Positions 55,601 to 62,092 of a stretch of DNA of 64,000 nt are shown here, in pieces. Positions within the stretch are counted from its first letter, which is position 1, and every line of letters starts with the position of its first letter. The stretch comes from Dolosigranulum savutiense. Lineage in GTDB: Bacteria > Bacillota > Bacilli > Lactobacillales > Carnobacteriaceae_A. The stretch lies in contig NZ_CP142435.1 of the NCBI RefSeq assembly GCF_039830095.1, positions 1,674,001 through 1,738,000 of the forward strand. Reading direction: 5' to 3'. Under the pieces are notes generated by a model, which saw nothing but the letters and a program-made list of their open reading frames with translations, was not told where the DNA came from and did not search any database. A program made the translations under genes and the position numbers.

Positions 55601-57048
55601 ATGGAACTGGCAACATAGTACCAGGAACCGATGGTGGCTCCGATAATGGAATTGATGATTCTGATAACGGAACCGACGATGGAACTGGTAACACAGTACC
55701 AGGAACCGATGGTGGCTCTGATAATGGAATTGATGATTCTGATAACGGAACCGATGACGGGACTGGTAACGGAACTGATGATGGAACCGACGACGGAACT
55801 GACGATGGAACTGGCAACACAGTACCAGGAACCGATGGTGGCTCTGATAATGGAATTGATGATTCTGATAACGGAACCGATGACGGGACTGGTAACGGAA
55901 CTGATGATGGAACTGGTAACGGAACTGATGATGGAACCGACGACGGAACTGGCAACACAGTACCAGGAACCGATGGTGGCTCTGATAATGGAATTGATGA
56001 TTCTGATAACGGAACCGATGACGGAACTGGTAACGGAACTGATGATGGAACCGACGACGGAACTGGCAACACAGTACCAGGAACCGATGGTGGCTCTGAT
56101 AATGGAATTGATGATTCTGATAACGGAACCGACGATGGAACTGGTAACGGAACTGACGATGGAACTGGCAACATAGTACCAGGAACCGATGGTGGCTCCG
56201 ATAATGGAATTGATGATTCTGATAACGGAACCGACGATGGAACTGGTAACACAGTACCAGGAACCGATGGTGGCTCTGATAATGGAATTGATGATTCTGA
56301 TAACGGAACCGATGACGGGACTGGTAACGGAACTGATGATGGAACCGACGACGGAACTGACGATGGAACTGGCAACACAGTACCAGGAACCGATGGTGGC
56401 TCTGATAATGGAATTGATGATTCTGATAACGGAACCGATGACGGGACTGGTAACGGAACTGATGATGGAACTGGTAACGGAACTGATGATGGAACCGACG
56501 ACGGAACTGGCAACACAGTACCAGGAACCGATGGTGGCTCTGATAATGGAATTGATGATTCTGATAACGGAACCGATGACGGAACTGGTAACGGAACTGA
56601 TGATGGAACCGACGACGGAACTGGCAACACAGTACCAGGAACCGATGGTGGCTCTGATAATGGAATTGATGATTCTGATAACGGAACCGACGATGGAACT
56701 GGTAACGGAACTGACGATGGAACTGGCAACATAGTACCAGGAACCGATGGTGGCTCCGATAATGGAATTGATGATTCTGATAACGGAACCGACGATGGAA
56801 CTGGTAACACAGTACCAGGAACCGATGGTGGCTCTGATAATGGAATTGATGATTCTGATAACGGAACCGATGACGGAACTGGTAACGGAACTGATGATGG
56901 AACTGGTAACACAGTACCAGGAACTGTAGGTGAAAGCTTACCAGAGACATCTACTGATTCATGGTTACTTGCATTAGGATCGCTAGTTAGTTTAACCGGA
57001 GGAACAATCGGGTTAGCGGTGACTAAGAAAAAAGAAGAGGAAGAGTAA
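49648..57048 (+). CDS. Giant repetitive cell-wall-anchored surface protein
   Basis: 2466 residues. Signal peptide about 1-32 (not YSIRK type). Residues about 100-720 hold a series of related beta-rich modules with a recurring pattern of PPKxIxHEGxxYRL followed by a strand ending in RIQYxI, recalling MucBP-like or other adhesive modules. Residues 766-839 are a Gly/Pro/Ser collagen-like stretch, 840-2421 an Asp/Asn/Gly/Thr stalk with eight 186-residue super-repeats. The end has LPETS at about 2431, a hydrophobic helix and KKKEEEE, that is a sortase signal with Ser in place of Gly. Probably a long adhesin; ribosome site CGGAGGG. Confidence 0.88.
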   Translation: MKNNITKKLFFATGIAAVTSGIIFKSDIVIAQKLADEAKQFQNVSRDDALIATEETTTKALSAEEVKTPAEKQEEWVRSAEERFGMSDDESKYSGDPINESDLSSEISGESASSNHSLLEKAMSESNQLTSQPKAVTDNSISNPINTPDVSQQYTIQYEVSYIDNKTKETVYSTMKNYTFDVGETTGVITENGKEIVHERALQDYYMPNGESLERMIEVTRESDLVRIRYEVERFQEVQPQLPRKRGKRDTHTEIKRYTIYFKGIDYGPSWPKGHGDIKEKIVLEEPYKNGVRQYQTVSLPKTIEHNGNTYELSNKKEYGQEGGNEFKITVELHRTDSNSGWKDIWYEKINKKVSLVQVLKPDIWGEDARKVFFEKETMYGDKWQVTIPREVEHEGTIYRLVGTQYSRRPIASDEKTLTFEYTTAKDDDKNMILADYRSLKTTITYELRSNILGSVRIHDDIKETIMMSRVFEYNPPKTIEYKGRRYFLNMEKTVMNTTPIPEGKFGIWRSGETLMGRFGYSDPTVRIQYDVQPTHKVVLTGLLHREPFKEVTFEGMPGETKEYSPPKKIVHEGRRYRLVNPDQSKVTLNFVADSELTTRIQYTIDTMVEHTFKHVTTIYNKKTREFKEVTLGPDHTIEGKPGEIGEYMPPHSFTYEGESYYLTGVNKNGALNYTAVHNRIPKQFKIQKVFEEKDSSSKIVYWPVRLIGEGSLKPSSPQSGESSGNNSPDMPDVPDIRVDSPGTGNISIENNVTIVHRGGSGLATGSGSSGGNGSPGDNGNPGGSGSPGGNGNPGGSSSPGGSGSPGGNGNPGGSSSPGGSGSPGGNGNPGGSSSPGGNTVPGTDGGSDNGIDDSDNGTDDGTGNGTDDGTGNIVPGTDGGSDNGIDDSDNGTDDGTGNTVPGTDGGSDNGIDDSDNGTDDGTGNGTDDGTDDGTDDGTGNTVPGTDGGSDNGIDDSDNGTDDGTGNGTDDGTGNGTDDGTDDGTGNTVPGTDGGSDNGIDDSDNGTDDGTGNGTDDGTDDGTGNTVPGTDGGSDNGIDDSDNGTDDGTGNGTDDGTGNIVPGTDGGSDNGIDDSDNGTDDGTGNTVPGTDGGSDNGIDDSDNGTDDGTGNGTDDGTDDGTDDGTGNTVPGTDGGSDNGIDDSDNGTDDGTGNGTDDGTGNGTDDGTDDGTGNTVPGTDGGSDNGIDDSDNGTDDGTGNGTDDGTDDGTGNTVPGTDGGSDNGIDDSDNGTDDGTGNGTDDGTGNIVPGTDGGSDNGIDDSDNGTDDGTGNTVPGTDGGSDNGIDDSDNGTDDGTGNGTDDGTDDGTDDGTGNTVPGTDGGSDNGIDDSDNGTDDGTGNGTDDGTGNGTDDGTDDGTGNTVPGTDGGSDNGIDDSDNGTDDGTGNGTDDGTDDGTGNTVPGTDGGSDNGIDDSDNGTDDGTGNGTDDGTGNIVPGTDGGSDNGIDDSDNGTDDGTGNTVPGTDGGSDNGIDDSDNGTDDGTGNGTDDGTDDGTDDGTGNTVPGTDGGSDNGIDDSDNGTDDGTGNGTDDGTGNGTDDGTDDGTGNTVPGTDGGSDNGIDDSDNGTDDGTGNGTDDGTDDGTGNTVPGTDGGSDNGIDDSDNGTDDGTGNGTDDGTGNIVPGTDGGSDNGIDDSDNGTDDGTGNTVPGTDGGSDNGIDDSDNGTDDGTGNGTDDGTDDGTDDGTGNTVPGTDGGSDNGIDDSDNGTDDGTGNGTDDGTGNGTDDGTDDGTGNTVPGTDGGSDNGIDDSDNGTDDGTGNGTDDGTDDGTGNTVPGTDGGSDNGIDDSDNGTDDGTGNGTDDGTGNIVPGTDGGSDNGIDDSDNGTDDGTGNTVPGTDGGSDNGIDDSDNGTDDGTGNGTDDGTDDGTDDGTGNTVPGTDGGSDNGIDDSDNGTDDGTGNGTDDGTGNGTDDGTDDGTGNTVPGTDGGSDNGIDDSDNGTDDGTGNGTDDGTDDGTGNTVPGTDGGSDNGIDDSDNGTDDGTGNGTDDGTGNIVPGTDGGSDNGIDDSDNGTDDGTGNTVPGTDGGSDNGIDDSDNGTDDGTGNGTDDGTDDGTDDGTGNTVPGTDGGSDNGIDDSDNGTDDGTGNGTDDGTGNGTDDGTDDGTGNTVPGTDGGSDNGIDDSDNGTDDGTGNGTDDGTDDGTGNTVPGTDGGSDNGIDDSDNGTDDGTGNGTDDGTGNIVPGTDGGSDNGIDDSDNGTDDGTGNTVPGTDGGSDNGIDDSDNGTDDGTGNGTDDGTDDGTDDGTGNTVPGTDGGSDNGIDDSDNGTDDGTGNGTDDGTGNGTDDGTDDGTGNTVPGTDGGSDNGIDDSDNGTDDGTGNGTDDGTDDGTGNTVPGTDGGSDNGIDDSDNGTDDGTGNGTDDGTGNIVPGTDGGSDNGIDDSDNGTDDGTGNTVPGTDGGSDNGIDDSDNGTDDGTGNGTDDGTGNTVPGTVGESLPETSTDSWLLALGSLVSLTGGTIGLAVTKKKEEEE
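51943..52164 (+). repeat. Collagen-like Gly-Pro-Ser repeat region
   Basis: Codes for residues 766-839 of the surface protein: mostly Gly-X-Y triplets such as GSP, GGN, GNP and GGS, with SSP interruptions. Within it a 54-base block (GGTAGCAGTAGCCCAGGTGG and following) recurs about three times. Short for a stable triple helix. Confidence 0.8.
52165..56911 (+). repeat. Eight-fold 558-bp super-repeat of the surface-protein stalk
   Basis: From 52267 a unit of exactly 558 bases (186 codons) recurs eight times to 56730, followed by a partial ninth; a single sub-module precedes it at 52165-52266. Each unit holds five sub-modules of 26, 42, 46, 38 and 34 residues, each beginning (I/T)VPGTDGGSDNGIDDSDNG and varying only in the number of GTDDGTDD/GTGN blocks. 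By eye the eight units are identical at the DNA level. Confidence 0.93.
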
Positions 57049-57078
57049 CACTTAACTAGTTGAAAAAAACTGGAATAT

Positions 57079-57114
57079 AAAGAGAAGAGATACCGGGGAG
57101 TATTTCTTCTCTTT
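57079..57114 (+). terminator. Terminator after the giant surface-protein gene
   Basis: Ten-base-pair stem AAAGAGAAGA / TCTTCTCTTT with a 16-base loop, 31 bases after the stop. Confidence 0.65.
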
Positions 57115-57141
57115 CACTACATAGTATAAATCTGTCAATAG

Positions 57142-57188
57142 ATGGAAATAATTATGAGAGAACAAGCATACTTCAGTCTATTAACCTA
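57142..57188 (+). pseudogene. Degraded duplicate of the start of the 60905 gene
   Basis: About 40 bases around ATGAGAGAACAAG at 57153 match the start region of the gene at 60905 (GGAATAATTATGAGACAACAAG), including the upstream GGxAATAATT. A one-base loss shifts the frame and TAG stops it after 11 codons. The rest of the gene is missing. It suggests that the 3.7 kb between the two positions was inserted into, or duplicated beside, an ancestral copy. Confidence 0.5.
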
Positions 57189-57239
57189 GTAAACAATAAT
57201 ATTCAATATAGATATTGAACTTTCAATTATCTATTTTTA

Positions 57240-57822
57240 TAGTAGGGATTGTTAGCTGAAAGCGAGGGTGTCTACAGTGAGGTGAAATCCGGAGGAAGCT
57301 AGAGGCAAACACCTACACTGACGAACAGAAATTTCATATGGAAGGTCGGATTGGAGTGGATAAGTTTGCGTAACAAAGTGAAGTCAAATACTGCGCGAGC
57401 TCCATCAGGTAAATAAAACAGTGACATGCGTGGAAAGTTATTGTTCTTACCCGGGAAATCTGTCTAGCAGGAGACCGTAGCAATAACGAATAGACAGAAA
57501 ACAGCGAGAGCCGGCAATCCAATGAGTCAAGTAGGTGGAACTGAAAACGACAAGATGTGGATGTGTTGAGTAAACTTTTAGGAAAAAATGGCAGAAATGT
57601 ATCATAAGTCTTCATCGTTGATGAAGTAAGTTGTAACAAAAGAGAATTTAATACTAGCAACCGAAAAATTCGAAAGAATGATGGATCTCCTAGTGTTGAC
57701 GGTGTGACTGTTCAAGAAGTTAAGAAGGCGACTTAGACAGCCTATATTGAAACGTTGGAAGAAATGTTCAACAACTATCATAGTCTTTGCTTATGCAAGG
57801 TATTGAATTGCCGTATACGGAT
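57240..57822 (+). mobile_element. Group II intron remnant, 5' domains plus start of domain V
   Basis: 57240-57640 is GC-richer than its surroundings and looks like the structured 5' part of a bacterial group II intron (TTAGCTGAAAGCGAGGGTGT and following paired segments). About 57660-57780 codes, in one frame with a TAG, for the N-terminus of its reverse transcriptase (SPSVDGVTVQEVKKAT). It then jumps to GCTTATGCAAGGTATTGAA and a domain V start, the same sequence as at 26400. The body of the intron gene and the 3' end are deleted. It is not functional. Confidence 0.65.
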
Positions 57823-57951
57823 GTAATATGGAAAAGATAAGAGTTATATATTTATTGTAAGGAAGTCTAAAAATATGTATAAAATAGTTAGTATATTAAA
57901 AAGATTGAATTATGTATAGGGACAGTATAAAAGTTATAAACGGAGGAAATT

Positions 57952-60660
57952 ATGAAGAAAATAGATAAATCAATAATAACAATTTGTGAGACTATTGATG
58001 ATAATATCAGTAGTTTTAGCAATAATAGAGGATTATTAAGTCAGAATATATTAAGCCAACTTAGAAATCTAGTTGAAGACATAGCTATAAAAATTTACTC
58101 AAATGGAAACGATGTAGATCCTAAAGATTTTAATGGTGTCAGATCAATAGCAATTAAATTTATTAAATCAAATAATCAATATAAGTTTCTTTCTGACTTT
58201 TATAAATTACTAAAAATTTCTGTTTCTCATTATACAAATGAGAAAGAAGCTTCTGAAAGATTAATGCTAAAATATTATGAATATATTTTAAAATCAAAAA
58301 GATTTCTTAAAGAGCACTATAATTTAAATGTTATAAATAATCTTAATAAATTCCCTTTAAATACAGACTCTGATCTATTAGATTTTCACACTAAGATATC
58401 AAAAAAAATAGACAGTAAAAGTTGTTCTAAAAATAAAATAAACTATACTGATAGGTATTATATACAGAAAATCAAGCCACTTTTTATTGATTATAAAATT
58501 TATTATGAGGTAACATTTGTAACTGCATATTCAAGCAATAGTAAATTTAATCGAATTATTGCATATACAAATTTAGATATTCCAGAAAATTACTCTGTAA
58601 AATTATCATTGTATAAAGATAATATTGATACAATAGATACGATAGTGCCCATTTATATTATAACTAATTATGAGATATCTATACGACCTTGTGAACTAAA
58701 TAATTTTTCAAAAATATTTAATTTACATTTAAATATAAAATCTAAATCAAAAGAATATTGTAATTTAATGAATTTTCTTACTAATAGTAATATATTATTG
58801 AATGAGTTGGTTAGCCTTGATAAAAAACAATACAAGTTTTATAAAGAAAAAATTTTCAAATCTGAAATATCTATACTATCAACTTTGTTGGATAGATGTA
58901 GACATATAATTGTTAATAAATATCCAGGAACTAACATTTTATTGTATCTACTCAATAAAATGAATAATAAAATAATTAAAGAACAGATTTCTTCTAGTCC
59001 ATGTAAAAAATTATCTAACTTATTTTTAAAATACGGAACAATACCATTTGATAAAATGCCCTATTGTTCTTCATTAGTACATCATAATCCTCGCCTTAAA
59101 GATGTTTATAATTCAATACCTAAAGAAACTCATGAACATGAATTACTTGCAAGAATACTAATAACTAATTCAGAAACTCATGGTAAATTATTTACACATG
59201 TTGACGAACTAAATGATTTTAAAAATATAGACTCTCTGATTAGCAAATATAATGGATCTTTATACTATAAACATAAATTTAGAAGTATAATTAAGTTTAA
59301 GGACTATATATATATTTCGACATATTTGAATAACACTATTAAGATAATAAATAGTATTAAGAATTTAACTAAAAAAGGAATAATTCAATATAGTGAATCT
59401 GTTGACTCATGGCTTAGAGATAGTAATTACATTATAGATGATGAATATAAAAAAGAAGCTTTAAAATGTATGTTTTCCCAATCCAGTGTATCTATAATTT
59501 ATGGAGCAGCGGGTACAGGAAAGTCAACATTTATAAAACATATTTCAAATTTTTGGTCAAATAAAAATAAACTATTTATAGCTAACACCCATCCAGCTGT
59601 TGAAAATATGAGGAGAAAAATTACAACTAAAAATTGTGATTTTATGACTATAAGTAAATATCTCCACTCTTTAGGTAGCAGTGATTGTGATATATTATTT
59701 ATAGATGAATGTAGTACTGTTAGTAATTCAGATATGGTTTCTATATTAGAAAAAAAAGGTTTTAAGTTACTTGTTTTAGTGGGAGACGTTCATCAAATTG
59801 AGTCAATTCGTTTTGGGAATTGGTTTAATTTAATTGAAAAGTTTATGCCTAATGAAATATTGTTTAATTTAACCACTCCATATAGAACGACAGATGACAA
59901 ACTAAAAAAGGTTTGGACCAGTGTCCGTGAAATTAATTCTGAAATTCTTGAATCGATGATTGATAATGAAAATGTTGAAAGTTTAAATAACTCAATATTT
60001 GAAAAGAAATATAATGATGAGATAGTTTTGTGTTTGAATTATGATGGCTTCTACGGTATTAATAACATAAATAAGGTATTGCAAACCCAGAATCCTAATG
60101 ACTCAGTTATGTGGGAAATGAATTCATATAAAGTCAATGATCCAATTCTTTTTAATGAAACTAATAGATTTTCCCCTTTAATTCATAATAATACAAAAGG
60201 CATAATAAGAAAAATTTCAACTAAAAATAATAAGATAACTTTTGATATTGAATTAGACTTTTCAATAAATGAATTAGATATTTTTGGATATGAACTACAA
60301 CTAAAAGGTGTGTCAGAATTAGGGAATTCTATTATATCTTTCGATATTAAAAAAGTAGCAAGTACAGATGAAGATGATACTATAATGTCTGTAGTACCCT
60401 TTCAAGTTTCATATGCTATTTCTATTCATAAAGCTCAAGGTTTAGAATATGACTCTGTAAAAATAATTATAACTAAAGAATCAGAGGAACGAATTACACA
60501 TAGTATTTTTTATACAGCTATTACGAGAGCAAAAGAAAAATTGAAAATATATTGGAGTCCCGAAACGGAAGGATATATCTTGAATAATTTAGAGCATAAA
60601 AATATAAATAGAGACTATAATTTATTATCAAGTTATATTAAGTTAAGTGGTAATAAATAG
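57952..60660 (+). CDS. Large protein with C-terminal SF1 (RecD-like) helicase
   Basis: 902 residues, very AT-rich, ribosome site CGGAGGAA. The N-terminal 500 residues show no motif I recognise. The C-terminal 400 form a superfamily 1 helicase: Walker A GAAGTGKST (518-526), Walker B DILFIDECS (580-588), GDVHQIES (motif III), QVSYAISIHKAQGLEYDSV (motif V-like, about 815) and FYTAITRAKEKL (motif VI). The layout resembles RecD2/TraA-type 5'-3' helicases. A stand-alone gene of this kind in a variable region could be phage defence, mobile-element replication or repair; none is proven. Codon use and AT content point to transfer. Confidence 0.8.
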   Translation: MKKIDKSIITICETIDDNISSFSNNRGLLSQNILSQLRNLVEDIAIKIYSNGNDVDPKDFNGVRSIAIKFIKSNNQYKFLSDFYKLLKISVSHYTNEKEASERLMLKYYEYILKSKRFLKEHYNLNVINNLNKFPLNTDSDLLDFHTKISKKIDSKSCSKNKINYTDRYYIQKIKPLFIDYKIYYEVTFVTAYSSNSKFNRIIAYTNLDIPENYSVKLSLYKDNIDTIDTIVPIYIITNYEISIRPCELNNFSKIFNLHLNIKSKSKEYCNLMNFLTNSNILLNELVSLDKKQYKFYKEKIFKSEISILSTLLDRCRHIIVNKYPGTNILLYLLNKMNNKIIKEQISSSPCKKLSNLFLKYGTIPFDKMPYCSSLVHHNPRLKDVYNSIPKETHEHELLARILITNSETHGKLFTHVDELNDFKNIDSLISKYNGSLYYKHKFRSIIKFKDYIYISTYLNNTIKIINSIKNLTKKGIIQYSESVDSWLRDSNYIIDDEYKKEALKCMFSQSSVSIIYGAAGTGKSTFIKHISNFWSNKNKLFIANTHPAVENMRRKITTKNCDFMTISKYLHSLGSSDCDILFIDECSTVSNSDMVSILEKKGFKLLVLVGDVHQIESIRFGNWFNLIEKFMPNEILFNLTTPYRTTDDKLKKVWTSVREINSEILESMIDNENVESLNNSIFEKKYNDEIVLCLNYDGFYGINNINKVLQTQNPNDSVMWEMNSYKVNDPILFNETNRFSPLIHNNTKGIIRKISTKNNKITFDIELDFSINELDIFGYELQLKGVSELGNSIISFDIKKVASTDEDDTIMSVVPFQVSYAISIHKAQGLEYDSVKIIITKESEERITHSIFYTAITRAKEKLKIYWSPETEGYILNNLEHKNINRDYNLLSSYIKLSGNK

Positions 60661-60904
60661 TATTTAGTAGTAATTATAGAAAGTGAATATCGTAGTTTGA
60701 TATTGTAGACCAAGTACGTAATTGAGTAGGGCATTTCCTATAGTTAACTAAAGGTAAACTATTTCAATTTACTTTCATACAATCATTAGCGTCTCTTCAA
60801 TCCTAAATTTTGAAAAGACAAAATCTTACATCATTTTGTAATTCTTATTTATATATACGTAAACAATTTTAGAATAACTATTTATATCATAGAAGGGAAT
60901 AATT

Positions 60905-61789
60905 ATGAGACAACAAGTCATACTTCAGTCTATTAATCAATTTAATCAACAGCTTATTGCGGTATTAAATACAGGAGAAGATCTCCCTATACAAGGCTTA
61001 CAGGCAGAGCAAGTTTGGGGGATTTTTTCTACTGAGTTAGGTATCTTGCTTAGAGTAGGGAATCATGAGGGATACTTCTTTCTGCGTGATTTGTATGCTG
61101 GGAACGATGCACTCCAGAAGTTAATGATTGAAGATAAACAACTCTATGTCGTTGAACAGAGTGGCGAACGGCGAACAGCTGGTTTTTATTATGATATATT
61201 AAACAGAGAGTATAAATTTGATCAGTTCGAAGAGGTATACATTAAGGAGTCATCGGTTCGAATTACATTAACTGATGGGACAGATTTTAAGATTGGGGAA
61301 ATGCGGCCGGAAGAGAAAGACATTATCTCAACTTATCTGATTAACCATAAATATGAATTGATTATTGTATTCCGTAATGGACAGGTCCAAAATATAGGGA
61401 AGTTACGGTTACCTCTAGGTGCGGGAAAAACCATTCATACGATCTTCCAGTCCTATGAGGGTACACTCCCGATAGCAGCTTATTTGAAGGCTTATATGAG
61501 TGTGCTAGGTGAGATGAACTCGCATAAATTAACACGAGTGGATAAAGTAGGAGACTGGGTGATGTTGTCTTATGTCGACCGTACAGTGAAACTCAGAATC
61601 AATCATCCATTCGTTCACCAACTCTATGTGATTGATGATCAGATAATGATGGATACCACTATGGATGCATCATTGGTTATCGGAACAATCAGTCAATCAA
61701 ATGACCAAAATATAAAACAATTGTACTTAAGCCATGCACAATCATTGTTGATTATTTATGAGGATTATCGCGTAGTTGAACTTGGATAA
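60905..61789 (+). CDS. Conserved-looking protein of unknown function
   Basis: 294 residues, soluble, no signal peptide, mostly beta strands with alternating polar and hydrophobic residues (for example KYELIIVFRNGQVQNIGKL and GDWVMLSYVDRTVKLRI), suggesting one or two beta-rich domains, perhaps a repeated fold. I do not recognise it. The base composition is closer to the housekeeping genes than the helicase gene before it. A degraded copy of its first codons lies at 57153. Ribosome site GAAGGGA. Confidence 0.6.
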   Translation: MRQQVILQSINQFNQQLIAVLNTGEDLPIQGLQAEQVWGIFSTELGILLRVGNHEGYFFLRDLYAGNDALQKLMIEDKQLYVVEQSGERRTAGFYYDILNREYKFDQFEEVYIKESSVRITLTDGTDFKIGEMRPEEKDIISTYLINHKYELIIVFRNGQVQNIGKLRLPLGAGKTIHTIFQSYEGTLPIAAYLKAYMSVLGEMNSHKLTRVDKVGDWVMLSYVDRTVKLRINHPFVHQLYVIDDQIMMDTTMDASLVIGTISQSNDQNIKQLYLSHAQSLLIIYEDYRVVELG

Positions 61790-62092
61790 TGTATGAAGAA
61801 GTAAGCTGAAACTCATCCATTAAAATATAAAATGATGTCTTCTGGTCGGCTTGGTTTGCTTTAGGTTACTAGAAGGTCTATTTTTAGACTCTTCAACATT
61901 TAGAGTTGATTATCATAAAGGCAACAAATTAGTAACTGCATGAATCATTTGATTTTATGGAAAATATGAATTTTTAATAGTATTTTTGGTTGTTTTAAGT
62001 TAAAATATTAAAATGAAATAATTGAAAGACAATTTTAAGACGATATTGTTGTATGAAAGTTGGTATGATGATATTAAAAATGGAGGCAGAAA
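61790..62092. other. Intergenic region before the G5 surface protein
   Basis: 303 bases, AT-rich in the second half. I see no gene. The last part must hold the promoter of the surface-protein gene, whose GGAGGC ribosome site is at 62082-62087. Confidence 0.4.

Noticed and set aside
52165-56911. CRISPR-like periodicity of the repeat array
   Set aside because: Repeats are coding, contiguous and in frame, without unique spacers, and no cas genes are present.
51666-56912. Very long open frames on the minus strand (1748 and 1670 codons) across the stalk repeats
   Set aside because: They arise because the repeated codons of the plus-strand gene contain no reverse-frame stops. The translated products are Ser/Pro/Val or His/Gln/Arg repeats without start signals or domains.
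52283-56929. Series of 181-codon plus-strand frames at 558-base spacing
   Set aside because: Shadow frames of the same repeat in another phase; they only confirm the 558-base period.
57334-57660. Minus-strand frame of 108 codons
   Set aside because: It lies within the structured 5' part of the group II intron remnant and has no coding signs.
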